This document shows, piece after piece, positions 33,876-42,820 of a stretch of DNA of 64,000 nucleotides. Under the pieces are notes generated by a model. The model did no database searches, was not told the DNA's origin, and saw nothing but the letters and a program-made list of their open reading frames with translations. Source of the DNA: Franzmannia qiaohouensis (lineage in GTDB: Bacteria; Pseudomonadota; Gammaproteobacteria; Pseudomonadales; Halomonadaceae); NCBI RefSeq assembly GCF_031451695.1, contig NZ_JARWAM010000009.1, forward strand, positions 1 through 64,000, in the 5' to 3' direction. The position numbers and the translations under genes were made by a program. The stretch's first letter is position 1. Each line of letters begins with the position of its first letter.

Positions 33876-35770
33876 GTCGGTTGATCACCCAGCGTCGCTT
33901 TGCCCCGCTGTTCTGGACTCAGGCGCTCGGGGCGCTCAACGATAATCTGCTGCGTACCCTGCTGCTGCTGGTACTGGTGTTTGCCGCACTGCCCGATGAC
34001 CCGTTACGCCAGGGGGTGGCGACCAATCTGGCGGTGGCGCTCTTCATTCTGCCGTTCCTGCTCTTTTCTGCCTGGGGCGGGGTGCTGGCCGACCGGCTCG
34101 ACAAGCAGCGCCTGATCCGTCGCCTCAAGCTGTTCGAACTCGGCATCATGCTGCTCGCCGCGGCAGTGGTGTGGTTGGAGAGTCGTTTGCTGCTGTATGG
34201 CCTGCTGCTGTTGATGGGCGTGCAATCGGCGCTGTTTGGTCCGGTCAAGTACGCCATCCTGCCTCAGCACCTGTCCCCTACCGAACTGGTACGCGGCAAC
34301 GCCTGGGTGGGCTTTGGCACTTTTGCGGCGATTCTCGCTGGTACCCTGTTGGCCGGGCTGGTAGCGACGCTGCCACCCACCGCGGCGCGGCCGGTGGCAC
34401 TGTTGGCGCTGCTGGCGGTGGCCGTCTCTGGTCTCGCGGCCAGCCTGATGATCCCTGCGGCGCCGCCGCCGAGCAGCGAGAAGGTGCCACGCCATCCGCT
34501 GGCCAGTATCTGGGCGGTGCTCGGCGATAGCCTGCGCTCACCCCAACTGCTGCCGGCGATGCTGGGCATCAGTGCCTTCTGGTTCCTGGGTACCGGCTAC
34601 CTGACCCTGCTGCCGGCCTGGGCCAGCCAGGTCGTTGGCGGTCAGGCCTCGGCCTTCAATCTACTGTTGGCGGCCTTTGCCCTGGGGGTGGGGGCCGGGG
34701 CAATGCTATGTGCGCGGCTCTCGGCGGGGCGGCTCGAGCTGGGGCTGGTGGTGCTGGGGGCGTTGCTGATGGGCGTCGGAGGCCTGTGGCTGGCCGGTGC
34801 GGCTCCCTTGGGGCTGACGGCTGCGACCGCCGGCGAGTTGATGCTGCAGCTCGGCTTCTGGCGGATGCTGGCGGCGTTGGCACTGGTGGGCATCGGCGGT
34901 GGGCTGTATATCGTGCCGCTCTACACCCTGATCCAGCTGCTCAGCCGCGAACGCCAGCGGGCGCGGATGATCGCCGCCAACAATATCTTCAATGCGCTGC
35001 TGATGCTGACCGCGGCGCTATTCGGCATGCTGATGCTGGGCGTGGTGGGGGTCGGCCTGCCGACCTTCGTGGCGAGTCTCGGTGGCATCGCGTTGCTGAT
35101 CGGCCTGGGGCTGCTGGTGCGTGGCCCGCGGCCGCTGCTGCGGCTGCTGATCTTCGCCCTGGTGCACCTGATCTATCGGCTCAAGTTTCGCGGTCGCGAT
35201 CATATCCCTGCGCGCGGCGCGGCGCTGGTGGTGTGCAATCACGTCAGCTTCATGGATGCGCTGGTGATCGGCGGCGCCAGCCCGCGGCCGCTGCGCTTCC
35301 TGATGGACCGGCCGATCTACGAGTCACCGTGGCTCAACTGGTGGTTCCGCATCGTCGGTGCGATTCCGGTGGATGCCGACCGTCGCGACCCGGGTAGCGT
35401 GCGCCGCGCGCTGGACGAGGTCAGCCACGCACTGCGCCATGGCGAGGTGGTGATGCTGTTTCCCGAGGGGCGGCTGACGCCGGATGGCGATATCCACCCC
35501 TTTCGCCGCGGGCTGGACATCATCCTGGCGCGTGACCCGGTGCCGGTGGTGCCGGCCGGGCTGGCCGGGCTGTGGGGATCCTGGACATCACACCGGGATG
35601 GGCGTGCGCTGACCAAGTGGCCGCGCCGCTTCCGCGCGCGGGTGGCGCTCTATTTTGGTGAGCCGCTGTCGCCGCAGGCGGCGCGCTGCGGGATGCTCGA
35701 GGCGCGGGTGCGCGAACTCAAGACCGAGGCCGACGGCTGGGCGCTGCCGGCGCCGCGTGGCGAAAGCTGA
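33872..35770 (+). CDS. Fused LplT-like MFS transporter and PlsC-type acyltransferase
   Basis: 632 residues. The N-terminal part (about 1-425) has 12 membrane helices and the LplT-type opening FAPLFWTQALGALNDNLLRTLL, seen in lysophospholipid transporters. The C-terminal part (about 440-630) is a PlsC/LPLAT domain with NHVSFMDA (H-x4-D motif) and LFPEGRLTPDG. The likely job is to flip lysophospholipids inward and re-acylate them. E. coli splits these between LplT and Aas; here the AMP-ligase half of Aas is missing. The GTG start at 33872 overlaps the TetR stop. It ends 5 bp before the convergent corC-type gene. Confidence 0.88.
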   Translation: MSRLITQRRFAPLFWTQALGALNDNLLRTLLLLVLVFAALPDDPLRQGVATNLAVALFILPFLLFSAWGGVLADRLDKQRLIRRLKLFELGIMLLAAAVVWLESRLLLYGLLLLMGVQSALFGPVKYAILPQHLSPTELVRGNAWVGFGTFAAILAGTLLAGLVATLPPTAARPVALLALLAVAVSGLAASLMIPAAPPPSSEKVPRHPLASIWAVLGDSLRSPQLLPAMLGISAFWFLGTGYLTLLPAWASQVVGGQASAFNLLLAAFALGVGAGAMLCARLSAGRLELGLVVLGALLMGVGGLWLAGAAPLGLTAATAGELMLQLGFWRMLAALALVGIGGGLYIVPLYTLIQLLSRERQRARMIAANNIFNALLMLTAALFGMLMLGVVGVGLPTFVASLGGIALLIGLGLLVRGPRPLLRLLIFALVHLIYRLKFRGRDHIPARGAALVVCNHVSFMDALVIGGASPRPLRFLMDRPIYESPWLNWWFRIVGAIPVDADRRDPGSVRRALDEVSHALRHGEVVMLFPEGRLTPDGDIHPFRRGLDIILARDPVPVVPAGLAGLWGSWTSHRDGRALTKWPRRFRARVALYFGEPLSPQAARCGMLEARVRELKTEADGWALPAPRGES

Positions 35771-35775
35771 CGGAT

Positions 35776-37059
35776 TCAGCTGCGGCGCGGCGTGCGACGA
35801 TTGTGCTGCCAGCAGCGCGCCGAGGTGATCAGCTTGTCCTTGACCTGCAGGATTTCCATGCGAGTGGTGCCGACCTGTAGCGAGGCCGGGCCGTCGGGGA
35901 ACGACTCGAGATGCTCGAGAATCAGGCCGTTGAGGGTCTTGGGGCCGTCGGTGGGCAGCTGCCAGCCCAGCGACTTGTTGATCTCGCGAATGTTGGCGGT
36001 GCCCTCGATCACGTAGCTGCCGTCGTCCTGCAGGTGGATCTCCTGGTGCATCCCCGCCACGTCGGTAGTGAACTCGCCGACGATCTCTTCGAGAATGTCC
36101 TCCAGGGTCACCAGGCCCTCCACGTCACCGTACTCGTCGACCACGATGCCGATGCGTCGCTTCTGCTGCTGGAAGTTGAGCAACTGAGTGTGCAGCGGGG
36201 TCGATTCGGGAATGAAGTAGGGCTCGCGGGCCTCCTGCACGATCGAGGCCTTGGTGACCTCGTTCTTGGACAGGAAGCGCGCCGCGTTGCGCAGGTGCAG
36301 CATGCCGATGATGTTGTTGATGTCGCCCTTGAAGACCGGGATGCGGGTGTGCTGGCTGGTACGGATCTGCGCCAGGATACTCTCCAGGTCGTCCTCGAGA
36401 TCGATGCCCACCACCTCGTGGCGCGGCACCATGATGTCGTTGACGGTGACGTTCTCCAGGTCGAGGATCGACAGCAGCATGGCCTGGTGGCGGTGCGGGA
36501 TCAGGGTGCCGGCTTCATGGACCACGGTGCGCAGTTCGTCACGGGTCAGGTTGTCGGCGCCGCCATCGATGTTCTTGACGCCGATCAGCCTGAGCAGGCC
36601 GTTGGAGATGGCGTTGACCAGCCACACCAGTGGATAGAGCAGCTTGAGCAGCGGCTCGAGGATCACCGAGGCGGGGTAGGCGATGCGCTCGGGTTTTACT
36701 GCGGCGTAGGTCTTGGGCGTGACCTCGGCGAAGATCAGGATCACGATGGTCAGCACCAGCGGGGCCACGGCCGGTCCGGTCACGTCGCCGAGAAAGTGGA
36801 TGGCGAGCACCGTGGCGATGGCGGCGGCCAGATTGTTGACCAGGTTGTTGCCGATCAGGATCACGCCGATCAGGCGGTCGGGCCTGGCCAGCAGGCGCAG
36901 CACCCGCTTGGCGGCGCGCTCGCCGCTGCCGGCCTGGTGGCTCAGGCGGTAGCGGTTGATCGACATCATGCCGGTTTCGGAACTAGAGAAGAACGCCGAC
37001 AGACAGATGAGTAGAAACAGCAGGCCGAACAGCAGTCCCAGCGGGAAGTCGTCGCTCAA
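35776..37059 (-). CDS. CNNM/CorC-family membrane protein with CBS domains (HlyC/CorC, YfjD-like)
   Basis: 427 residues. A DUF21/CNNM membrane part (about 1-190; SAFFSSSETGMMSINRYRL, IGVILIGNNLVNNLAAAIATVLA) is followed by two CBS domains (about 205-330; DIMVPRHEVVGIDLEDDLESILA, RIGIVVDEYGDVEGLVTLEDILEEIVGE) and a CorC_HlyC domain at the end. Such proteins bind adenine nucleotides and are linked to magnesium or cobalt efflux and resistance. It probably forms a unit with the CcsA-like gene further upstream on the same strand, 79 bp away. The genes lie upstream of ffh, as in many gammaproteobacteria. Confidence 0.9.
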   Translation of the reverse strand: MSDDFPLGLLFGLLFLLICLSAFFSSSETGMMSINRYRLSHQAGSGERAAKRVLRLLARPDRLIGVILIGNNLVNNLAAAIATVLAIHFLGDVTGPAVAPLVLTIVILIFAEVTPKTYAAVKPERIAYPASVILEPLLKLLYPLVWLVNAISNGLLRLIGVKNIDGGADNLTRDELRTVVHEAGTLIPHRHQAMLLSILDLENVTVNDIMVPRHEVVGIDLEDDLESILAQIRTSQHTRIPVFKGDINNIIGMLHLRNAARFLSKNEVTKASIVQEAREPYFIPESTPLHTQLLNFQQQKRRIGIVVDEYGDVEGLVTLEDILEEIVGEFTTDVAGMHQEIHLQDDGSYVIEGTANIREINKSLGWQLPTDGPKTLNGLILEHLESFPDGPASLQVGTTRMEILQVKDKLITSARCWQHNRRTPRRS

Positions 37060-37138
37060 GTTGGGTGAGTCCTCAATGGCATGTCAGGCTCGTTTGTAGG
37101 GATTCGGTGCTGGCCTGTCAAGGCATCACGGTGGTGGT

Positions 37139-37939
37139 TCAGCCGCGCTGGAAGACGATCTCGAGCACGAACCTGCTGCCGAAGTAGGCGAGCAGCAGCA
37201 GCGCGGTGCCGCCCAGGGTCCAGCGTACCGCGCGCAGGCCGCGCCAGCCGCGGAAGTGGCGACCGGCAAGCAGGATCGCAAACAGCACCCAGGCGGCCAG
37301 CGACAGGATCGTCTTGTGTGCCAGGTGCTGGGCGAACAGGTTATCGAGGAACACGAAGCCACTGGCGATCGACAGGGTGAGCAGCAGCATGCCGGCCCAG
37401 ATCAATTCGAACAGCACCCGCTCCATAGTGGTCAGCGGCGGCAGCGCCTGGACCAGGCCGCGGATATGGTGGTGACGCAGGGCCTGATTCTGCAGCCCCA
37501 CCAGCACCGCCTGTACCGCCGCGATGGCCAGCACTGCAAAGGCCAGCGTCGAGCTGATCACGTGTAGCGCGATCCCCGGCGTCAGGCCGCTGTCGCGGGC
37601 CGGTGCGGGCAGGCCCACGGCCAGCAGCAGGCTGGCGGCGGCCAGCGGGAACAGCGCGGTGGCGACGTTGATGATCGGCTTGACCATGCTGCCGCCGAGC
37701 AGCACGGCGGTGATCACGGCGCTCACCACGGCGGTGCTGGACGACAGTCCCAGCCACAGGCCGTCGGCCTCGCGCATCATGGCCACGATCACCAGCGCAT
37801 GACAGAGCAGTGCTGCCGCCCCGACGCCGCGCACTAGCGCCGGGCGCGAAGGCACCCGGCGCACCAGCGTCAAGCCCTGCCAGGAGGCCGCGCCGAGGTA
37901 GAGAATCATGGCAAGAAGGGCAAAAGGGAGCGCCTGCAT
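37139..37939 (-). CDS. ypjD: CcsA-like inner membrane protein YpjD
   Basis: 266 residues, about 8 membrane helices, belonging to the CcsA/CcmC-type cytochrome c assembly family. The conserved His in the helix GIALHVISSTLAFAVLAIAAVQAV and a second in LAHKTILSLAAWVLFAILL match the family, but the tryptophan-rich heme loop of true CcsA is absent, as in YpjD proteins. The start at 37939 gives the expected N-terminus but has only a weak ribosome site; the frame remains open further upstream. It is divergent from ffh, its usual neighbour. Function is not settled in the family. Confidence 0.82.
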   Translation of the reverse strand: MQALPFALLAMILYLGAASWQGLTLVRRVPSRPALVRGVGAAALLCHALVIVAMMREADGLWLGLSSSTAVVSAVITAVLLGGSMVKPIINVATALFPLAAASLLLAVGLPAPARDSGLTPGIALHVISSTLAFAVLAIAAVQAVLVGLQNQALRHHHIRGLVQALPPLTTMERVLFELIWAGMLLLTLSIASGFVFLDNLFAQHLAHKTILSLAAWVLFAILLAGRHFRGWRGLRAVRWTLGGTALLLLAYFGSRFVLEIVFQRG

Positions 37940-38105
37940 CGGTAGCTGTCCATGCGCCGTCGAAGTCGGCAGTTGGCTGGAAATGAGATCCGAGCCGCTA
38001 CTATACCCAATCCGCTCGACGCCGCCCAGCCGGCGCCATGGAGACTGGCCCGGGTTGTGCGTATAATCATCGCCCAACGCCAAGGCACATTGCCGGAGAG
38101 GCATC

Positions 38106-39542
38106 ATGTTCGAGAATCTGTCGGAGCGTCTATCGAAGACGCTCAAGTCCATCAGCGGTCACGCCAAGCTGACCGAGGACAACATCAAGGATACATTGCG
38201 CGAGGTGCGTCGGGCGCTGCTCGAGGCCGACGTCGCACTGCCGGTGGTCAAGGCCTTCATCGACCGGGTGCGCGAGCGCGCGGTGGGGCAGGAGGTCTCC
38301 AAGAGCCTGTCGCCGGGCCAGCAGTTCGTCAAGATCGTCCAGCAGGAGCTCGAGGCGGTCATGGGCGAGGCCAACGAGGGGCTAAGCCTCAAGGGCTCGC
38401 CGGCGGTGGTGCTGATGGCCGGCCTGCAGGGTGCGGGTAAGACTACCTCGGTGGCCAAGCTGGCGCGCTATCTCAAGGAGCGCGAGAAGAAGAAGGTGCT
38501 GGTGGTCTCCGCCGACGTCTATCGTCCGGCGGCCATCGACCAGCTCGAGACCCTGGCCAGCGAGGTCGGCGTCGAGTTCTTCCCGTCGCGCAGCGACCAG
38601 CAGCCGGTGGCCATCGCCGAGGCGGCGATCAAGCACGCCAAGATCCAGTTCCACGACGTGGTGCTGGTGGATACCGCCGGTCGCCTCGCCATCGACGACG
38701 CGATGATGGCCGAGATCCAGGCGCTGCATAAGGCGGTCTCGCCCCAGGAAACCCTGTTCGTGGTCGATGCCATGACCGGTCAGGATGCCGCCAACACCGC
38801 CAAGGCCTTCCACGAGGCGCTGCCGCTGACCGGGGTGATCCTGACCAAGGCCGACGGCGACGCGCGTGGCGGGGCGGCGCTATCGGTGCGCCATGTCACC
38901 GGCAAGCCGATCAAGTTCATGGGCATGGGCGAGAAGGTCGATGCCCTGGAGCCCTTCCATCCCGACCGGGTGGCATCGCGGATCCTCGGCATGGGCGACG
39001 TGCTGTCGCTGATCGAGGAGGCCGAGCGCACCGTCGACAAGGCCAAGGCCGACAAGCTGGCCAAGAAGGTCAAGAAGGGCGACGGCTTCGATCTCGAGGA
39101 CTTCCGCGACCAGCTGCAGCAGCTCAAGAAGATGGGCGGCATGGGCGGCCTGATGAGCAAGCTGCCGGGCATGGGGCAGATGGCCGAGATGGCCCAGGGG
39201 CCCGGGCCCGAGAAGGAGCTCGGCAAGCTCGAGGCGCTGATCAACTCGATGACGCCCAAGGAGCGCCACAAGCCGGAGATCATCAACGGCTCGCGCAAGC
39301 GGCGTATCGCCGCCGGCGCCGGCCTGCAGGTGCCGGACCTCAACCGCCTGCTCAAGCAGCACAAGCAGATGCAGAAGATGATGAAGAAAGCCGGCAAGAA
39401 GGGCGGCATGCAGAAGATGATGCGCGGTATGTCCGGCATGATGGGCGGCGGCGGGCCGGGAGGCCCCGGTGGCCCGATGGGCGGTGGTGGCATGGGCGGC
39501 CCGGGGGGCATGGGCGGTCCCGGCGGCTTCCCGTGGCGCTGA
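38106..39542 (+). CDS. ffh: Signal recognition particle GTPase Ffh (SRP54)
   Basis: 478 residues. Ffh with 4.5S RNA binds signal sequences and delivers ribosomes to FtsY. Order: N domain (1-88), G domain with GLQGAGKTTS, DTAGRL, TKADGDARGGAAL, and the methionine-rich M domain (about 325-450). The C-terminus is extended by a Gly/Met/Pro-rich tail (about 440-478, with repeating GGMGGPGG units), longer than in E. coli. GGAGAGG precedes the ATG at 38106. It stands ahead of the rpsP operon. Confidence 0.97.
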   Translation: MFENLSERLSKTLKSISGHAKLTEDNIKDTLREVRRALLEADVALPVVKAFIDRVRERAVGQEVSKSLSPGQQFVKIVQQELEAVMGEANEGLSLKGSPAVVLMAGLQGAGKTTSVAKLARYLKEREKKKVLVVSADVYRPAAIDQLETLASEVGVEFFPSRSDQQPVAIAEAAIKHAKIQFHDVVLVDTAGRLAIDDAMMAEIQALHKAVSPQETLFVVDAMTGQDAANTAKAFHEALPLTGVILTKADGDARGGAALSVRHVTGKPIKFMGMGEKVDALEPFHPDRVASRILGMGDVLSLIEEAERTVDKAKADKLAKKVKKGDGFDLEDFRDQLQQLKKMGGMGGLMSKLPGMGQMAEMAQGPGPEKELGKLEALINSMTPKERHKPEIINGSRKRRIAAGAGLQVPDLNRLLKQHKQMQKMMKKAGKKGGMQKMMRGMSGMMGGGGPGGPGGPMGGGGMGGPGGMGGPGGFPWR

Positions 39543-39566
39543 GCGCCCGGCCAAGGCGGAAAAAGG

Positions 39567-39595
39567 TTTCCAACCGGGGGCGTTTTCCGTAGAAT
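39567..39595 (+). promoter_or_regulatory. Candidate promoter of the rpsP-rimM-trmD-rplS operon
   Basis: TTTCCA (39567-39572) and TAGAAT (39590-39595) with 17 bp spacing, about 105 bp before rpsP. The -35 is a 4-of-6 match, the -10 is 5 of 6. Its position between ffh and rpsP is the expected place. Confidence 0.35.
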
Positions 39596-39699
39596 GCTGC
39601 GTCTTCGTGGCATGACCGCGCGACTATCCGCGGCCCGCCGACCGAGCAGCAGTAAGCAAATGACATTTCAGCAACTCCAACCGAAGGACTGTTAACGCA

Positions 39700-39948
39700 A
39701 TGGTTACCATTCGTCTGGCACGTGGTGGCGCCAAGAAGCGTCCCTTCTATCACCTGACTGTAAGCGACTCGCGCAAGTCTCGTGACGGCCGCTTCATCGA
39801 GCGCGTCGGCTTCTTCAACCCGGTGGCCCGTGGCCAGGAAGAGCGCCTGCGCGTCGACCTCGACCGCGTGACCCACTGGCAGAGCCAGGGCGCCCAGGTC
39901 TCCGACCGCGTCGCCGAACTCCTCAAGGAAGCCCGCAAGCAGGCCTGA
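39700..39948 (+). CDS. rpsP: 30S ribosomal protein S16
   Basis: 82 residues, full family length. The N-terminal block VTIRLARGGAKKRPFYHLTVSDSR is diagnostic. It is the first gene of the conserved rpsP-rimM-trmD-rplS operon, with rimM beginning 5 bp after its stop. Confidence 0.98.
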   Translation: MVTIRLARGGAKKRPFYHLTVSDSRKSRDGRFIERVGFFNPVARGQEERLRVDLDRVTHWQSQGAQVSDRVAELLKEARKQA

Positions 39949-39953
39949 GCCTG

Positions 39954-40520
39954 ATGCGTGACGCCGTGAGAGAGTCATTGGCCGGCCCCGAGACGGGCAG
40001 CGATGACCAGTACGTGGTACTGGGCAAGCTGACCAGTCCCTATGGGGTCAAGGGCTGGCTGAAGGTGTATTCGTACACCAGCCCGATGGACGGCATCCTC
40101 GACTACCCCGAGTGGCAGCTGCGCCTCGACGGCAACACCGTCACCCGGCGCTTGAGCCAGGGGCGGCGGCAAGGCAAGGGCCTGGTGGCCTGCCTTGAAG
40201 GGGTGACGTCGCGCGAGCTGGCCGAGCAGTGGGCGGGAGCGGAGATTCTGCTGCCCAAGCATGCCCTGCCGCGCCTCGCGCCGGGCGAGTACTACTGGCA
40301 TCAGTTGGAAGGCCTGCGGGTAATGACTCGCGAGGGCGTCGACCTGGGCCGCGTCAGCTACCTGTTCGAGACCGGCGCCAACGATGTGCTGGTGGTCAGG
40401 GGCGACGCCGAGGCCGTCGACGACAGGGAGCGGCTGTTGCCGTTTCTACCCGACCAGGTGGTGCTTGAGGTGGATCTCGACGCCGAGCAGATGACGGTGG
40501 AGTGGGATCCCGACTTCTAG
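39954..40520 (+). CDS. rimM: Ribosome maturation factor RimM
   Basis: 188 residues. RimM helps 30S head assembly and binds S19. The N-terminal beta-barrel has VVLGKLTSPYGVKGWLKVYSYT; the PRC-barrel C-terminal domain has YYWHQLEGLRVMTREGVDLGRVSYLFETGANDVLVV and ends LLPFLPDQVVLEVDLDAEQMTVEWDPDF, all typical. The N-terminal tail before the domain is about 20 residues. It is the second gene of the operon. Confidence 0.97.
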   Translation: MRDAVRESLAGPETGSDDQYVVLGKLTSPYGVKGWLKVYSYTSPMDGILDYPEWQLRLDGNTVTRRLSQGRRQGKGLVACLEGVTSRELAEQWAGAEILLPKHALPRLAPGEYYWHQLEGLRVMTREGVDLGRVSYLFETGANDVLVVRGDAEAVDDRERLLPFLPDQVVLEVDLDAEQMTVEWDPDF

Positions 40521-40538
40521 CTGTCTGGAAATTGTGCC

Positions 40539-41330
40539 GTGTGGATTGGGGTTGTCTCGCTGTTCCCGGAGATGTTCGATGCGATCAGCCGTTACGGGGT
40601 AACGGGGAGAGCGGTGAAGCAGGGGCTGCTGGAACTGGAATTCTGGAATCCCCGGGATTACGCGACGGACAAGCACCGCACGGTGGATGACCGCCCCTAC
40701 GGTGGCGGGCCGGGCATGCTGATGAAGGTCGACACCCTGCGCGCGGCGATCCATGCCGCCCGCGACCGCGCCCAGGTCGCCAGCGGCCGGCCGGCCAAGG
40801 TGATCTACCTCTCGCCCCAGGGGCGAGTACTGGATCAGCAGGGCGTGCAGGAGCTGGCCAGCGGCGGCCCGCTGGTGGTGGTGGCGGGGCGCTACGAAGG
40901 CATCGATGAGCGGGTGGTAGAGGCCGATATCGATGAAGAGTGGTCGATCGGCGACTATGTGCTCAGCGGCGGCGAGCTGCCGGCCATGGTGCTGATTGAC
41001 GCCGCGGCGCGGCTGGTGCCGGGGGTGCTGGGTCACCAGGATTCGGCGCTCGAGGACTCGTTCAACGACGGCCTGCTGGACTGCCCGCACTACACGCGCC
41101 CCGAGGCGATCGACGGGCGCCGGGTGCCGGACGTGCTGCTCAGCGGCCATCACGGCGAGATTCGCCGCTGGCGCTTGAAGCAGTCGCTGGGTCGCACCTG
41201 GCAGCGGCGCCCGGAACTGTTGCAGGACAAGGCGTTGAGCCGCGAACAGCGTCAGCTGCTCGAGGAGTTCATCGCCGACTACGCCGATCAGGCGGAGGTG
41301 CAGGGCACTCGTCCTGAGTCGGACGTCTGA
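40539..41330 (+). CDS. trmD: tRNA (guanine-N1-)-methyltransferase TrmD
   Basis: 263 residues. TrmD methylates G37 in tRNAs with G36. The trefoil-knot SAM site reads PLVVVAGRYEGIDERVVE and EWSIGDYVLSGGELPAM; MWIGVVSLFPEMFDAI opens the protein and DRPYGGGPGMLMK follows. The start is GTG at 40539, fixed by the conserved N-terminus. It lies between rimM and rplS in the standard operon. Confidence 0.97.
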   Translation: MWIGVVSLFPEMFDAISRYGVTGRAVKQGLLELEFWNPRDYATDKHRTVDDRPYGGGPGMLMKVDTLRAAIHAARDRAQVASGRPAKVIYLSPQGRVLDQQGVQELASGGPLVVVAGRYEGIDERVVEADIDEEWSIGDYVLSGGELPAMVLIDAAARLVPGVLGHQDSALEDSFNDGLLDCPHYTRPEAIDGRRVPDVLLSGHHGEIRRWRLKQSLGRTWQRRPELLQDKALSREQRQLLEEFIADYADQAEVQGTRPESDV

Positions 41331-41454
41331 GACGTCGACCGGCGAGGCACCTGTGTCACACACCAGCGATTCCCGCGTTATCGCAACAGCGACGAGCGTC
41401 GGGGTCACAGCCAGGCGGCATGGCCACTGGCATCAATGTATCGAGGAGCTAGCA

Positions 41455-41811
41455 ATGAGCAGCAAGAACAAGGTGATCCAGGCGATCGAAGCCGAGCAGA
41501 TGTCCAAGGAAATCCCGGCCTTCGCCCCGGGTGACACCGTGGTCGTCCAGGTCAAGGTCAAGGAAGGCTCCCGCGAGCGTCTGCAGGCCTTCGAAGGCGT
41601 GGTGATCGGCAAGCGCAACCGCGGCCTCAACTCCGCCTTCACCGTGCGCAAGATCTCCCACGGTGTCGGCGTCGAGCGTACCTTCCAGACCTACAGCCCG
41701 CTGGTGGCGGCCATCGACGTCAAGCGTCGTGGTGACGTGCGTCAAGCCAAGCTGTACTACCTCCGCGAGCGCAGCGGCAAGTCCGCGCGCATCAAGGAAA
41801 AGCTGGCCTAA
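41455..41811 (+). CDS. rplS: 50S ribosomal protein L19
   Basis: 118 residues, full length. The blocks FAPGDTVVVQVKVKEGSRERLQAFEGVVI and SPLVAAIDVKRRGDVRQAKLYYLRERSGK are diagnostic. I chose the ATG at 41455, with GAGGAG 7 bases upstream, over a longer frame from 41353 that has no support. It closes the rpsP operon and is followed by a hairpin terminator. Confidence 0.98.
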   Translation: MSSKNKVIQAIEAEQMSKEIPAFAPGDTVVVQVKVKEGSRERLQAFEGVVIGKRNRGLNSAFTVRKISHGVGVERTFQTYSPLVAAIDVKRRGDVRQAKLYYLRERSGKSARIKEKLA

Positions 41812-41855
41812 GCGCCGCCGCGCGATGGCCATGGCGTGCTGCATGGCACGCCTCG

Positions 41856-41892
41856 CGAGACCCCGTCACCGCTTGCGCGGGGCGGGGTCTCG
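41856..41892 (+). terminator. Terminator after rplS
   Basis: A 10-bp stem CGAGACCCCG/CGGGGTCTCG followed by TTGCATTT. It lies between rplS and xerD. The loop is 17 bases and partly self-complementary. Confidence 0.6.
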
Positions 41893-41927
41893 TTGCATTT
41901 GGGGCCGGACTGGCCAAGCGAGGGGCG

Positions 41928-42818
41928 ATGCAGGATAGCGAGCGGATCGATGCGTTTCTCGACGCCCTGTGGCTGGAGCAGGGCGCCAGTGAGCACACCC
42001 TGGCCGCCTATCGGCGCGACCTGAATGCCTGGGCAGCCTGTCTCGCCGAGCACGGCGAGTCGCTGCTGGCGCCGGGCAACAGCCGCATCGCGGCGTGGCT
42101 GGAAGCGCGCCGCGCCGCCGGCTACCAGCTGCGCAGCAACGCCCGGCTGCTGTCGAGCCTGCGGCGCTTCTACCGCTGGGCGCTGGGCGAAGGCCTGCTC
42201 GAGCGCGACCCGCTGGCCGAGGTGCGGCTGCCGCGGGTGCAGCCCAATCTGCCCAACACTCTCGACGAGGAGGAGGTGGAGCGGCTGCTGGCGGCGCCGG
42301 ACACCGACACCCCGCTGGGGTTGCGCGACCGCACCATGCTCGAGGTGCTCTATGCCGGAGGGCTGCGCGTCTCGGAGCTGGTGGGGTTGACGGTGGATGC
42401 CGTCAACCCGCGCCAGGGCGTGGTGCGGGTGCTGGGCAAGGGCGACAAGGAGCGGCTGGTACCGCTCGGCGAGGAAGCGCTGGTATGGGTCGAGCGCTAC
42501 CTGCGCGGCGGGCGCGGTGCGCTGATGAGCGATATCACCCGGCCGCCGCTGTTTCCCGGCCGCCACGATCGCTGCATGACCCGTCAGACCTTCTGGCACC
42601 GTATCAAGGCCCATGCGCGCAGCGCCGGTATCGACAAGCCGCTGTCGCCGCACACGCTGCGCCATGCGTTTGCCACGCACCTGTTGAATCATGGTGCCAA
42701 TTTGCGTGTCGTACAGCTGCTGCTGGGTCACAGCGACCTGTCGACGACCCAGATTTATACGCACGTTGCCCAGGCTCGCCTGGAAACGCTGCACGCCGAC
42801 CATCATCCTCGAGGTTGA
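41928..42818 (+). CDS. xerD: Site-specific tyrosine recombinase XerD
   Basis: 296 residues. XerD with XerC resolves chromosome dimers at dif under FtsK control. The N-terminal SAM-like core-binding domain (about 1-95) has EHTLAAYRRDLNAW. The catalytic residues are visible: Arg in YAGGLRVSELVGL, Lys in GKGDKERLVPLG, His and Arg in HTLRHAFATHLL, His in LLGHSDLSTTQ and Tyr in IYTHV. The C-terminal tail is short. It ends 2 bp before dsbC, in the order xerD-dsbC-hom-thrC-recJ known in pseudomonads. Confidence 0.95.
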   Translation: MQDSERIDAFLDALWLEQGASEHTLAAYRRDLNAWAACLAEHGESLLAPGNSRIAAWLEARRAAGYQLRSNARLLSSLRRFYRWALGEGLLERDPLAEVRLPRVQPNLPNTLDEEEVERLLAAPDTDTPLGLRDRTMLEVLYAGGLRVSELVGLTVDAVNPRQGVVRVLGKGDKERLVPLGEEALVWVERYLRGGRGALMSDITRPPLFPGRHDRCMTRQTFWHRIKAHARSAGIDKPLSPHTLRHAFATHLLNHGANLRVVQLLLGHSDLSTTQIYTHVAQARLETLHADHHPRG

Positions 42819-42820
42819 AC

